64,000 nt of DNA from Serilophus lunatus (GCA_013399895.1 VXBA01003730.1:452212-516211), one strand, 5' to 3'; positions 25,541-39,248 are shown, counted from the stretch's first letter. Made by a program: numbers and translations. The notes: generated by a model not told the origin, from the letters alone.

Positions 25541-28500
25541 CCCTCCCTCTGCCGCCTTCATCCTGCTGCTTTAAAAGTGGGAACAGAGAGTGAAGGTAGG
25601 ACTGACTGAATTGCTTGGGCCTCAGGCTCTTGTTGCTATCCCAAGCCCAACAGTCCATAACACCTCAGTCTTGTTGCATCCTGTCTTGTGCCAGTGAATG
25701 AAACCCAGGCCCTGTGAGGAGCTCCATGCTGGCAAAGCCCTGGTGTCACCACAAAAGCATTCTTTCAGAGGGGTGTCCCTCTTGAATATCCATCAAACCC
25801 AAAGTTTCCCATGCTGTTGGATAAAAGACAAATACACTGTTATCTTTTGCTGGAGGAAAGCCTGCATTACAGTAGATTCACAGTCCCTCAATGTACACAG
25901 GCAGAGTTATTTTGAGAGGTAAAGCATTAAGTCTAATGCAAGACAGAAGACATAACAAGCAAGTGGAAATTTTTACATTAAAAAAATATCTGAGACTGCA
26001 ACAGATATTAATGAACTGAGAAAACAGACAGATGTACATTAGGGATTTGAGCGATACCTGGGAGCACATTTTACTTTATTTTGTTCATATTTTTACATCT
26101 GGCACTTTCACCATATTAATGATTTAAGGAATAATTATTGTAAGGTTGAGTTTCCTTTTAAAAACTTTCAGTGTTCCATCCTGGAATTCATTCCAGATGC
26201 TGGTAACTAAAACTGAAGAAACATGCTTCAAAATGATAGTCTTATCCAAGTCAGGATGACAGCAAAATATGTAAACGACCAATGGCTCTTCTAGCCACTT
26301 GGTTCTTTATGAGCTATCTGATTCCCTTCCAGTTTGTTTAAAATTTTTACCATGCAGATGTTCCTTTGGGTGACCAATTTTTATAGTTTTGAAAAGATTA
26401 TATCAGTTTTCCATGGTATTGTGTTACTGTATTTCTTGGATTTTTTTGTAGCACTTGAAAGGCTAATTTCTTAATCAGACATTACTAGTGGAATGTAGAA
26501 AGAGAGGTTAAAAAGCCAAACTGGCACTGAGAATTAAACACAGGTTCGTAATAATATGAAAGGAAAACAAAAAGCATCAACTTGAGGATGTTGTTATTGA
26601 ATGAAAGTTGAGAAAGCTGCTAGGAACATGCATTTTTTATTATTATCAAAGGTGTTAAAATATATACATAGCATATGTTTGGCACTGAATTGTTGTTACA
26701 CAGTTCTGTAGTATTCAGCTGTCTTGGATAAAAACTATCACTTTGATACTGGAAAATTATTATGAAAATGTTAGTTTTGGGCCTACTAGTAAAAAGCAAA
26801 GATTGTCTTGCATGCCAGTGAGGTTTCAGTGGAGGGTTTGCACGGCTTCCAGAAACCATCTTTGGCAACCACTGAGTTTTACCTCCGTCAACAAGTCTGA
26901 ATAACATTTTGTCCTTCTTTATCCTTGTCAGGAGAGCTGATGGGGAGACAAGAGATTCAACTTGGCTTCACACCCTGAAATTCAGAGATAGATTTCAAGC
27001 ACCACTTTAGGATTACTTGTAGTGGCTGAAACAGGATTTAAGAAATGCTGGTACAAACACTAAGAAACAGTCAGAAAAAAGTCCCACTATAGGGTTATTC
27101 TGTTTTGTTTCAAAGTAAACATGAGTGCAGTTATGTTGACACAAAGCTTACGTAGATGCATGGTTTGGGTCCAGTCCAGTGCTACCATAATTGCAATGAC
27201 CAGAGCACAGGCAGGTTGTTTTAATTTTTTTTTTCAAGTCTTCTCATATTCCAGGGTTCTTCAGCTCAGGGTCTTGGCCTAGGCTCATCCCTCCAACAGG
27301 TACGCTGTTTCCAAATTCTTTAGAGAGTATCTTATTTCTGGAAGCTTAAGATTCAAAATGGGCCGCCTATTTTCCCGCAGAGTAGTTTCCATTGAGTCAT
27401 ATCATGTTCATGGGAACAAAAAGACAAACCAGAACTGTGTTAGTTTATAATATTGTGTAAATGTTACGTAACTTGGCTTCTGAAAGTTTTCTTTACCTTC
27501 TCCTGGAGCACTGGAAACTGGCCACAACCAGCAGCAGGACGTAGACGTGGTTGTGTTGGCGGTCCAGCTGGTGTTAGCATTTTCTCTGGAGCCTAGTCAG
27601 GGAGTCCTGCTCACACCACTGGCACTAAATCATCAAGCTTAGAGTCAGGCATAAGATTTTCATCAGATGACAGAGTAGGGACCTGTCACCTCTTCTTTGC
27701 CTTCAGCGGCAGCACGGAGCACAGTCCACTGCTTAGAATCAGGGAGGACCTGGGAATTAGCAGCTAACAGATTCCCTCGCTGCTTGAAGGAGCCCTAGGC
27801 ATCTTGCTGCCTGTTATCTTTCCTGCTCTCCTCCTGTTTTGTGTTGTAGTTTGTGGGTTTTAATCTTTTCTGCAGCTTGCTTTAAGCCTGTTGCACGTTT
27901 GGGGGAAGTGTTCTGAAGCTTCCTCTGTGCATGAGCAGGGAAACAGGAGCAGAAGTGCACTATATCCTACATTTCTGTCGTTTTTGCAATTACAGGAGAT
28001 TTAGTCTCATTTTGGTCCTCTGTTCCCAGATAGGAAATGAATAAGTGTGATACAGAAACATTGATCTCTGTGCTGGGGCTTAATGCTTGTTGTGTGTGAA
28101 AAAGCCAACTGCACATTCTGCTCATTGGACTAGAGATGAGTACAAGTCCTCAGATATGGTGATTTTTCTGAACCAGTGGGAAACAATTTTGCCAACTCGT
28201 TTCTGTACCCTGCCTTTCAAAGCACTCCTTCGTGTAGAATAGTTGTGCTATTGTGCTATTGCCCAAAGAATAAGTGTATGCCTGCAATACCATGCAAAAG
28301 ATTTTGGAGCAGAGGTGCTGCTTGGACCAAGGTGATGTGAGGTTTCCTGGGGGAGTGCTGCCCCGAGTGTGCTAGCACTATCCAAGATTACTAAGTGCCT
28401 CATTTCCACTGCTATGAAATCCATGCACACACAAGCTGCAAGCCAAACCACAGGTTGCAATTCAGATTTTCTTCTAGAAATCATCAGCAACCCAAGCTGG

Positions 28501-30386
28501 CGTTTTGTTTTTCGTACGTTCTATTTCTCAGACCCTCGGAGAGGTGGGTGGCTGTCTTATCTTGCCTTCAGCTCAGTAGCCTTTGGGGTCAGAGCAGCTG
28601 TCTGACCTCAGATACACATCCAAAAGGCTGTACCTGCATAGGCCTGCATAAGGAGTGAAAGCAACTATGAGAAGGCCATTAAGAGCTGAATTCCATCCAA
28701 TACAATTAGGAATAAATCATGCATTTCTGAGCTTTCCAACAAACCTGATCAAAACATAACACATCTCTTTCCTCAGCTGTTGTCTTCCACCACTCTTCCT
28801 CCCCCTTAAACCTGAACTAAGTGAAGCCATCAATCAGTTCACATGAGGAGGGGGCCTGTGCAGTTTCCATGCCAGACATGGACTCACACTAGATTTAACT
28901 GGAACTGACTTGTTTGGTATGAAAAACTAATAATATTATGATCAGTATTAAGTAAAATAAATAGACTGTCTCCAAATCTGGGACCTGTTCAACTACAGGA
29001 AGACAATGCTACAACCAGATGTGCTGAAGGAAGAGGACAAGGGCATATTTCCCTGACCTTTCTGAATGTGAGGGGTGATAGCTTGACAGATTAGGGATAG
29101 GTCTAACCTTCTGAAAAGTGTTTACAGATATGAAAACGGTGTTTCTGGTTGCTGGGACTACATCTTATGACTTGGCACTTCAGTTCTGTTCTCTGCTATT
29201 AAATTCCCATGCATTTATGCTGATGTAGAATTGACCTTTTGCTGTGTTTGTTTGTATTGCACGTGTGCTGTTCTCTGAGGGAAGAGAAATGGAGACACTT
29301 TAGGAAGCATCTTGTTTCTTACACTGTGGCCACTTAGGTGAGAAATCAAGGAGCTGATTTAAGAAAAGATAGTAAAGCTAAATATACATCTTTATATAAA
29401 TGTGACGTATGTTGCAAGAAAAAAATTAATTGGGAATCAATGTAATTTTCTCAAAAATACAAAAAAATTTGTATTGTGAAGGGGTTATTAGGGTTGAGAA
29501 AATAAATATTTCCTGTTGTGGTTTCTGCAGAATATCTCTAGTGGCAGTTTTAAAGTCATCTATAATTTGTGTTCTCTGGGGAAATATTTCTGTGATTACA
29601 TATAGGTCTGAAAGTTACAGTAAGTAACGTCTGTCCTGGATCAATGCACCCTGGAAATCTTTATCTTCATTAGTTATAGCCTCTGTCATTTCAGGGCTCT
29701 GAAGGATACATTTAAAGTATCAAGCATAGTCACTATAATGCAATAGGAAATAGTCTAATAAATTATCTGTCCTGTTATTGTTTCTAGGACAAATATTGGA
29801 TGTAGGAAAGATTTATTAGACGGATATATTTGTGAATTTATCTTATAAATTAAACTTTTTTGAAACTAGTTCTATTATTAATACCGAGACCCCACAAGGA
29901 TTTAATTAAAGGCCTATTAGTCAAACTAATTCCTGACATGACATAGGTTTGTATTACACAAACACATTTGACTTTCCAAACATGCTTGTGAGATTTGGCA
30001 TTTTGCTGAGAGATACTCATTGATAAACAAAACTGGGAGAAATTACTGAAAAGAAATTCTGGCTTCCACTGGATGCTTAAATTGCCTATTACTGATGCCT
30101 GGGGAAAAATGAGCATATTGTAGAATAATCTACCATTATAAAATCATTTCTAGTAAGACAGATACCAAATATTGGACATGACCCTATATTCAGAGAGCAA
30201 AAGGGTAAGAGCCACACAGACTTCCAAACCAGTCTCAAATTTTCAAAATATAACATCAGCATGAAAACTCAGTCTATTGTAATGCAGTTAAAGCAAAATG
30301 GCAAGGGAAACACGGCACCATGGGCAGCAAAACCGACCTGGAAGCTGGGATCTCAGAGCTCCTGTATCCTTCACAAATTTAATTGT
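25541..30386. other. Non-coding stretch
   Basis: No gene, RNA or clear transposon recognised. Open frames are short. AT-rich segments near 29,640-29,880 contain several TAAT cores but nothing decisive. The minus-strand frame at 26620-26907 (95 codons) has no family resemblance. Confidence 0.5.
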
Positions 30387-30500
30387 AAAATCATAGAATG
30401 GTTTGGGTTGGAAGGGACCTTAAAGATCATCTGGTTCCAAACTCTCTGCCCTGGGCAGAGACACCTTTAATTAGACCAAGTTGCTCATTTCCATAAGATA
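30387..30500 (-). mobile_element. CR1 LINE 3' fragment (about 110 bp)
   Basis: The plus strand reads tcatagaatggtttgggttg, then gaagggaccttaaagatcat and ctggttccaaactc, the antisense of the CR1 3' terminus. It is close to the family pattern at its 3' end and fades after about 110 bases, so it is a short 5'-truncated insertion on the minus strand. Confidence 0.9.
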
Positions 30501-33092
30501 CTGGGCTCTAAGGCAGGGTCTTATTCAGATCTTGCTTAGTACCTTGTGATTGCCTATTTTCAGGGCTGTAGAGAAAGCAGGCATGATCCGAATCTTTCAT
30601 CACTCTTTTAAATGTAAAAAAGCATCGGTCATAATATCTCTGTGGGACAATTGTGCTGTTTCATGCTCACCTGTAGAATAGATATAACAGCATTTCCAGC
30701 CATGTATGGATTTTAGAAGAGAGACTGGGGAAAGATGAAGTAATAATGGAGTTTTGGTCTCTGTTTCATTTCTGTACCAATCACAACATCAGTGGATACA
30801 ACCAGGGATGGGTAACTGGGGGTTGTGAATGAGCCCACTGGTGGAGGTCAGATATGGCAGAAATTAACAGGAACAAATGTAATCACAGCTCTTTTCCTTT
30901 CAGTCAGGGGTCTGTACAGTGTGAGTGGGTGCTGCTTAGCCTGGTTTTAGTTGAGGCACACCTGATCTGCCTTGGGGTCTCTTCCAGTGCTGATTTCTTT
31001 GTCTATTAGATGTTTTCACACAGAGGTTTTACAGTGACTCCTGATACATCATAACTCAGCTAATTCAGCAGACACCTTGGTACAACTAGTAAGAAGATAT
31101 TCCCCTATTGCATCTAAAATGAAGCTTGTTTTATAGCTTCTTGGCACAGAAGGTATTTTGCTAACCTCTTACTCTAGAGCCATAGAGGTAGAATTCATCA
31201 GATTAACATTTTAGCATTGTGGCTTTATCACAAGGGTCTGTTGTGGTCTGCATCTCCTGAAAGAGCAGTGATCCCCTTCTAACACCCGTGTATTAGCTGA
31301 TGAGCAACCAAATTTTAAAGGCAGCCTTGCTCTTACCAGGTAATAAATAAGGAAGGATTGCCCCATTAATGAGAAAGCTTTCTGCAATCCTTCTCAGTGT
31401 TCAGTAAGAGCATGGCCTGATGATGTTTTAAAATTTTATCTGAAGATATTTTTTAATTCCTGAATTTTTATTAATTTTTTTTCCTTTACCAAAATCTATG
31501 TGAAAAAGAAATTGTATTTTTGAGATTTTCTGGTGAACAAAGAAACCAAAGTCTCACTCTTGTCCTGTACCCCTTATACCTCCAATCCAAACATCTGTGG
31601 AATTTTGTATTAAATTTCTTTCTTTTTTTTTTTTTTTATCACATCAGTTGGAACAGGACTGATTTTAAAAACAAACAAATAAATAAACAAAAATTATAGG
31701 CTGAATTCTTGTTTGTGCTGCAACAAAACCTGTTGTGAGCCTTCAGTTTGGAAAACGTAAGGGAAGCAAAGTGGAAACTGTGAAAAAGTATCAACACATT
31801 AGAGAGATACAGAGATGAATAAAGTCCTTGACCATAATCTTAGCTCTTTCTAGGACAAAATAATCCTTGTTAACTCTCCCCCATTAGACAAAGATTAGTC
31901 TCATCTTCAGCAGGGCCAAGGAAATGGAGGCAATTCCATATACTTTCAAAAAAGCAAGGACTGGAGCATGACTCTCAGAGTAGCCTGGGTAGATGTGAAG
32001 ACATCAAAGGAGAAATAAATGTACAGAAATTGGAAACTTGATGGGGTTTTTAGGCCTGATTTAAGGCAGAAGAGGAAAGCAGATGATGTTGGCTCTTGTC
32101 CTGGTGGTGGTGGTGAAAGTGGAAGCTGTTTCAAGCCCTGCAATTCTCTGTGAGAGACTAAAGGAAATTTCTCTGCAGACTTTAATGGAAAATGTTCTCT
32201 GTTTTTCAGTCCCATTCTTGCTGAAAGTGGAAAATTTTTCTAGAAATTAAATTTCAATAGAAAACAGGATTTTTGTAACTTTGAACTCTTTTGTTTTCCA
32301 GGAAACCCTTCATTAATAGCCAACACTATTAAAAGAGGACGGATGAGTCATGAAAACCTCAAGAAATTTTAAACATCAACTAGCAAATAGTGAAAAAGAA
32401 ACAAATTGTGTAAGAAAGTGATAAAAATTTTTGAGTTTTTATCTTCTGTCTAAATGGCAACGATATGGAAGATTTGAGCTCATATTAATTACCACTTCCA
32501 ACAGAAAACGAGACTGAATTTTCCTGCCAGCCCACTGGGTGACACTGCTTTGCTGTCACCTGCACTGAGCCAGTTCGTACCAACCTACCATTTGGCCCTG
32601 AATCTCACACTCATATGGGGTTTGACTGTAATCTCTCCCTGTGCCCTGACCAGGTTAAGAGCAAGACTTCAGGAGATTATAGCCATCACAAAATCAAATT
32701 CGTACTATGTATTTGCAGTGCATCTTGACCTGCAGTGTGCTAGAAAGAAAAATTATACCTTAGTAAAGCCTAATGAAAGCAAAAGATCATATTTATTTCT
32801 TTATTTTCACCTGGTTTCAGATCAGGGACTAGAATTAATTTGTTGCAAATGGATATAAATCTCAGATTTAACTACAATTCATACTCCTGATCTCCTTTCT
32901 GAAAGGCTACAAAATCGCCAATAAAAAGCCTCAGAAGACCACAAAATACCATTACTAGTGCAGTCCTAGGTGCTACCCTCATGTCCATCAGTTGTCAGTT
33001 CTTCATCTCAAGACCTGAAAAGATTAATGTGCTATTGCAAAATGAGAAGTCTTCACACCAGCAGTCCTGGTGGCTCAAAATGCTGAGGGAAA
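30501..33092. other. Non-coding stretch
   Basis: No gene recognised. A T-rich run lies at 31617-31638 and an aaac/aaat tract at 31664-31692. A good acceptor, tttgttttccag, at 32302 lacks a convincing donor. The plus-strand frame at 32550-32858 (102 codons) is unremarkable. Confidence 0.5.
31617..31692. repeat. Poly-T run and nearby (AAAC/AAAT)n tract
   Basis: A run of about 17 T is followed some 25 bases later by aaacaaacaaataaataaac. Both are ordinary low-complexity tracts. Confidence 0.75.
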
Positions 33093-33136
33093 TACAGTGA
33101 TCTTAAAGATACTCGAACACCTTTAAGATCACAGTA
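33093..33136. repeat. Inverted repeat, 16-bp arms, 12-bp loop
   Basis: Arms at 33093-33108 and 33121-33136 are reverse complements except for one position. The inner 12 bases are perfect (gtgatcttaaag / ctttaagatcac). The sequence could form a hairpin or cruciform. It is shorter than a typical microRNA precursor. No transposon termini are recognised around it. Confidence 0.7.
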
Positions 33137-33952
33137 ATTTTTCACCCTTAATGATCTTTATCCCTTCCTATGGGTTGATTTTTTGGGATTAAGATACCTC
33201 TTTGTCCTTTGCCAGATAATTGTCATAATTATTTTGTTTTTCTTCTGAATTTTCTGAATCTGGAAGTTGAGCAATGTTTTCTACTTTTCCCTCCTCATTT
33301 TGACTGTCATGAATATTATCAAAGACAATGCCTTTTCCTGCCACAGCCCGGGGTCTTGAGGGCAGTACTAATGCAAGTCAGTGTTGAAGACTTTGTATCC
33401 CAGAGAAAGATTGCTCCTTCCAAACTCCTTTAGAAATACCAATCAATGTTGCCATCTGGAGGACACAAGGCTTTACAGTAGACCCTGTTTCCATTTTATG
33501 CTACTGCTGTGATGCCCCTATCATGAAAGCCCAGCTCACCACAAACAGTTGTTACTCTGCTTTTCATGTCCCAGATTTTCTTCAGTTCCTTCTGCAACTG
33601 ATTATATCTGTTAGTCTTTTTTCGTATGTTCCATGAAGCCTATCATTATTGTATTACTTTTACATCTGAGAAATTGTTGCTATTATCATTATTAAATAAT
33701 AACAACCATATCTGATACCTCGATTTGTCAGAAACACAAAAAAAACCCCAACCAAACCCTACGTTTCCTTTACAAATAATTTCTGGTGTCTTGGAAAAGC
33801 ATTTCACCTCAAAGCAAGGACTGTGCAGCACAGAAGACTTGGAGCAGGCAGAACTCTGGCTTGCTCTCTTTAGGAAAGACAAATAGCAAATTTCTTATGA
33901 AACTGGATCGTAAATATAAAGTACAGAGATAGAAAGGGCTTTTACACTGGTT

Positions 33953-34040
33953 GCAGAATCATAGAATATACTGAGTTGGAACGGGCCCCCACAGATCATC
34001 AAGTCCAACTCTTATTTAACCCATTCATTTGAAATATTCC
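33953..34040 (-). mobile_element. CR1 LINE 3' fragment (short)
   Basis: The plus strand reads agaatcatagaatatactga, gttggaacgggcccccacag and atcatcaagtccaactc. This is the antisense of a CR1 subfamily end with the aagtccaactc variant. Only about 80-90 bases are recognisable. It lies on the minus strand and has no coding capacity. Confidence 0.85.
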
Positions 34041-34904
34041 TAAGGACAGGATTTAATCTCCTAACAGAGGTATAGATATTAGAAGTATAACATCATCTAG
34101 ACTGCTTCTTTAATATGTGAGTTGAGCATAGTGTCTCCGTGGGATGCTTCATTTGACCTAGCTTGACATCTGTTGTAGGAAGGAATAGCTCTCCAGAGGT
34201 GTAAATCTTTCTCTACTGACTTTAGAGGAGAGTCTAGGGCAGTCTTTTCAAATGTTCAGTTTTTAGATAGCTGAAAGTAACTGAATTGAGCAAATACAGC
34301 TGCCAAAAATGGGTGAAAGCATTTGGTCTCTTGAGACACTGACTTCACTAATCTAGATCAAGGCAGGTCCTCCCTGTTCTGGTCTAAGATAGTTAATCCT
34401 TTGTGATATAAAGATAATACTAGCCCTTATAAATCTAGAGCTTATATACTTGGTTTTGTAAACTTTTGTATACTTTGATATTATAAACAGTCTCAAGGAT
34501 GCAAGAGATAATTCAGGCATGTCTATATTTCATACCAGGTACTCCAGAACCACCATTGTGGTTCACCAGTAATTATAATAGTTTGTATCATGGAAAAGAT
34601 TCTGCAATTGTACCCAAACATGTATTCCAATTTATGTTGAAACCTAACACTAATTAAAAATAAAGCCTCTGGCTATTTCATATCTGACATGAGTTCCATT
34701 TCTCCAATAGATTTCTTCTGACCTCCATGAGCCCATGATATGATTCTGTTTCATGTGCTTTGGTTGAGAGAAGATGTGGTTGGTGTCACCATTCCAGCAT
34801 TTTAGGTCTAAATTGATTAGTTCTGGACAGCAGTTGAAGCAAGCACCTTCTAAGGAAAACACTCAACCACAGGCTACTTGGACATTACTAGGAACAGATA
34901 CTAG
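34041..34904. other. Non-coding AT-rich stretch
   Basis: No gene or repeat recognised between two CR1-derived segments. Open frames are short and have no splice support. Confidence 0.55.
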
Positions 34905-35140
34905 TGCTGGAAATGACCATCATGTCATCTTTGTCCACTTCCTGCCCCAAACTCTGACTAACCCTCTTGGGTAGACATTTGTTTAACCTGTTTTTAATGG
35001 CCCTGACTTCCCCAGACAACCTCTTCCAGGTTTTCACAGTTCTTCCTGTTTAAAAGAGTTGTTCTTTTTCTCTAATATTTTATCCAAACCCTTTTCCTGT
35101 AGTGTCACACTATCACTCCTCATCTTATCCTCCACTGACA
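34905..35140 (-). mobile_element. Old CR1-family fragment
   Basis: The order of segments follows an antisense CR1 3' region: tgaccatcatgtcatctttg with a nearby tcctgcccc, then tttgtttaacctgtttttaa, then cctcttccaggttttcacag, then gagttgttctttttctctaa and tatccaaaccctt. Individual blocks are strongly diverged, which suggests an older subfamily than the copies at 18.9, 22.0 and 30.4 kb. The assignment rests on remembered family pattern, not an alignment. Confidence 0.55.
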
Positions 35141-36420
35141 CAAAATTAGAAATTGCAGAGTCAAGAAAGCAGAACAGTGATTTTTCCTTACCAGTTGAGA
35201 CAGAGACATCAAACACAGTTGTCAACGTCAATTTTGGCAGCACAGATGGCCCCTCTTTAAACATCAGTGAGATCAGAAAGTGATTTCTGGTTCTCAGTGG
35301 AAACAACATCCCCAAGTTGTCGTATCCTGTGAGCTCTCTGGGATAATAGCTTCCAGCAACGTACACCACCACGTGCATACTTTAGTGTGCCAAAGCTCCC
35401 ATGACCTGAGGGTAATAATTCGAGTAGACAGTGGCAGAGGATGGATATTGCAAGGTTCAGCAGGAATGGTCCTTGTAAAAATTAATTGATTTTAGAACAA
35501 ATTGCATCCCAGAAGATCTTGACAGTAAGATCCCAGGGGGAAATGGGCAACCATCCATTCCATAACCTTCACAACTTTTGTCAGCTTGCAGTTTAGGTTC
35601 CCTGCTCTATAGGGTGTTTATAAATCGAGTGTAGGAGACTGTATGGACACATATAGAGACATATGGAGACCTCGTGTTCTCTGGCCCAGGCTCTCCTATA
35701 CTTTCTCTAACTTAAAGAAATGCCTCTGTTCCTGGCATTTTAGTGATTCATGGAGTATTCCTTCAATATTCCTGTTTTAAAATTGGAATGCAAGTTCAGC
35801 AAGGACCGTTTTGTAAGAAGAATGACATTATCTTCACAGAAATTAATGTGTGCTGAAGGCAACAAAATTTCTTACTTGATGTTCTTCCAAGAGGTCTTGA
35901 AAATAATTTTATTCTCTACATGGTATACTGGAGTTGAGTACAGCCCCAATTAAGTGTTTAATCTTCTACTTTTATATATTAGCAGCTTTCTTAGTAACAC
36001 CTGTTTGTAAACAGTGTGAAGCTGGAAACCAGGCTATGCTCACATATTTTCAGCAACACTGTGACATCCCTTATGAATCTCAAAACAGGCTATAAAAGGG
36101 TTTTCCCGTGGCTTGCCATAAAGCATGGATGGGAACTGGGGCACAGTGTAGCGATGGGACTTGGCCCAACAGGACTCTTTAAGCCCCTCTGTACCCCTCT
36201 CTGTGTTGGTGTCCTTGGCAATGGTGCTCAGGGATTTAAAGATGCCTTTACCAATTTTTTTCCTTTGTCTCCACCATTAAATCTCGTGTTAAATTCAGCT
36301 GAAATTTCCCAGTGGCCTCAAAGGGCGTGGAGAGGGCCCTTGTCTATATGTCGAGGTAGATGTCTGGACAGGTTGGCACACACTGGGAGCATATGAACAA
36401 AACCCTAGGTGGAACCACAT
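35141..36420. other. Non-coding stretch
   Basis: No gene recognised. A TATA-like tataaaaggg occurs at 36091-36100 but no initiator, CpG island or exon is seen with it. The plus-strand frame at 36016-36396 (126 codons) covers it and has no family resemblance. Confidence 0.5.
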
Positions 36421-36830
36421 TTCTGCTATCTTGGAAATTGCTGTGTTGAAGGAAATAATTTTGCTATCGTCACTGTTTTCTTTGCTATTCCTCCCCCAAA
36501 ATCAAGCAATATTTCAGGCCAAATTAAATGAGCTGTCGCTTTCAGAGCAGCACATTTGACTCCTATGTGTGACTTCGCCATTTTTGTCTTGTTGAATACT
36601 CTCTGTCGGAGCATGATGAATGATTGCAGAGCAAAGTAAAAAAAATAGGCTGAAATCAAAATGTTTCAGCTCTGTTGAAAAAACACATTCCAATTGAGCC
36701 AAAGTGGGTTTTTCAAGGAAGTTTCCTAATGGGGAAATTGTAATTGTGAGCAGAGGGAATTGTAAGCTGCTCCAGGGATTTAGTAAAAATATTTATTTTT
36801 GCAAAGGATCTTGCAGGAAACTTTTCCATA
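36421..36830. promoter_or_regulatory. Candidate regulatory element
   Basis: This is a repeat-free block with many short motifs of developmental enhancers: aaattaaatgag, a gatgaatgattgcag PBX/MEIS-like segment, gtaattgtgag and taaaaatatttatttttgc. It stands out from neighbours by lacking simple-sequence tracts. Function is inferred from texture only. Confidence 0.25.
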
Positions 36831-39226
36831 AACGACCCCCAACAGAGATGCACTAGCCCCTCCCCTCATTCTTATGCGGGTCAGAATGTTTCTTTAGACT
36901 TCAGGGATTGGAATTGGGTTTGGGAGCCTTTGGAGAGGAGTGTGCAGTTCTCACTATGCTCTACCACAATATATTGCATTTATCCCACTTCAGTGTGCAA
37001 AGTGTGTCTTTAATTTCCAGTGATCAAAGATTTGGTTTCCAGTTCTGCATTGTTTTCACCATATATTTTCCAAATCCACTGGTTTTTTCCCATTAATGTT
37101 CACCTTTAACCTATTGATTTGCTATAAAAACAAGCCCTTTTATAGAAGAAAGGTAAAAGGAAATGAGGGAAAACATAAACACATTGCAAAAGCAAGGATT
37201 TCCCAGAATAAACCCACATATAACACAAATATATGATGTAGCTTCTTTTATTAGCACTGTAAAAAAGAAGGCAAGGAAAAATGTGAAAATACATTAGGGA
37301 TTTTAAAGCCAAGCAAATCAATTAGTCATTACTGACATAAATTTCCCTTTCTTGGGGACGTTCAACCTTCTCATATCCCGTGGATGAACTCTAAAGCACC
37401 TGTAGTAGATCTGTTTTCAGTAAAGAGATTTAAACTACTGTAGATGTTTTTCCAAGGAAAATACGATGTTGACAGAATAATGCGTGGAAGAAGAGGCTAC
37501 CAAGGCAGCTGCTATAAATTGCCAGCCTTGTAATCCCTCTTGCAACACGCCCAGCTTCACAGGATGTGCTTTTGTTGATGCTCTACATATGGTTTTGAGC
37601 AAAAGAAATTCCTCCGCCCCCAACATGATGAAAACTGAGCATGGCCTGCAATTGCAAAAGGAAGGGTCCTCCCTCATTTCCTCCCTCCCTCAGCACTGAC
37701 AATGATGCTCATTTTGGAAAGTAGCATCAAGTTTTCACAAATATGTCCACCACCTGGACAGATGGCTGCAGCACTGGCAAGGGTGAGGACATGAGCGTTC
37801 CCAGCTGTCCCCTGAAGTCCCGTGTTCTGAGGGCTCAGATGGTCCCTCTGAGGATGTCCAACTTGTCTTGTGCTACCAGTGAAGGTGAGTCTCTGGTAGT
37901 ATCCCCCACCACATTCACACATTGTTTTCTTTGTCCCCCCCCCCCAGCCATGTCTGCCAGGGCAGGAGATCAACTACCTGGATGAGATGGTGGAAACATC
38001 TTCCACCATACTGGTGTAGTTTGGCTGTTCAGCCTTTCCCTCCAGCATCTTTTTCCACAAAGCAATTTTAGCATCTTAGCCTTGGACACAGTAAGGTGTC
38101 TATAGACCCTTCTGCTAGGTAGTCAAGGCTGATTCTATGCTATTACAGGCATTTTATTTTAAAGCAAATATTGTCATTTAAGTATTCCCAGCTCTTTCTC
38201 CTGGTGGATGCACCCCTAAACCCCATTTTGGGTAGCTGGATTAACTTTCAGACAGAAACAGTTGCCCATAGTCAGTTCAAACCAACTTCTGCTGCTTGGT
38301 AAATCCCTGCCCAGGGCTTTCTGAGCTGGAATGGGGTTTGGGCTCCTCAAGGGTGCATGCTCGTGCATGAGTGCTCTGAATCCCTGAGCTCATATATCTC
38401 CAAAGCAGAACTGTAAAACAGGCAGGGAAAAGGATTTTGGGGAAGAGCCCATTTGTTGTGTGTTGAGGGTGTGTCTAATGCTAAGAGAGCAAGAGTAGGA
38501 GCACAAGGAGGCAACCACTACACCGTCCCAGCTGCTGTCCTTTGCAGGAGCCTTGCTCTGTCTCTTTCTCAGCTGTTCTGGTCTCAGCTCCAAGAATTGT
38601 TTCTGCTATGTCTTGTAATCCAGAACTTTTCCATGTAAAATGCTATAGCAACTGCAGCAGTAATCAGCACCCAGGACCTTTCTCCAGCACCCTTGAAGAG
38701 ATGCAATGAAACCAAACTCCCTTTTTTGATCCCTTATCCTGGCAGCTTTTGAGCTGCCTTCTAAAGGGCCACACAGAAAAGGCTTGAGATGCACCATCCC
38801 TTTTGGCGTGCCTTTGGCGAGCGCCTCCAGGATGAAGCGTGAACTGGAAACACCATCCCTCTTCTTCAATGTGAGTGCCCAAACCACGAGGCTGGGCTGA
38901 GCCGAGAGATCTAGGCTGTGCAATTTGTGGGAGCAGTTCAGAAGCAGCTCCCACATTGGTACTGCTGTAAGTGGGAATCTGAATCCCACCTATGGCAGTA
39001 AGTGGGAAGCCAGGTTTCTGCTGGACCCAACTGTGAGTCAGCATAGCACTGCTGCACCCCATGAGAGAGGTGAGAATAGGAGGATAAATAAACTGCCAAC
39101 GGCATCAGGCATCCTGAGGGTTTCACCGATTGACAGGGGGATTTATATTTTTTAATCAGACAAACTTGTTTTCTGTTTGTGGGGTTTTTTTGTTTTCAAT
39201 TCTCCCTAAATAGAAAGGATTGTTTC

Positions 39227-39248
39227 CTATAGAAATTAATTTCTATAG
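39227..39248. repeat. Perfect 22-bp palindrome
   Basis: The sequence reads ctatagaaatt followed at once by its exact reverse complement, with no spacer. The AT-rich palindrome lies about 10 bases before a CA-rich microsatellite and could extrude as a small cruciform. No known restriction, recombination or transposon-end role is recognised. Confidence 0.85.

Noticed and set aside
33093..33136. Hairpin as a microRNA precursor
   Set aside because: The stem is only 16 bp with a 12-base loop, shorter than a pre-miRNA, and I see no extension of pairing.
36091..36100. TATA-box-like tataaaaggg
   Set aside because: No initiator, CpG island, exon or donor follows. Such octamers are expected by chance in AT-rich DNA.
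38606..39062. Two overlapping minus-strand frames (127 and 132 codons)
   Set aside because: They lie in different frames of the same DNA, have no family resemblance and no splice signals.
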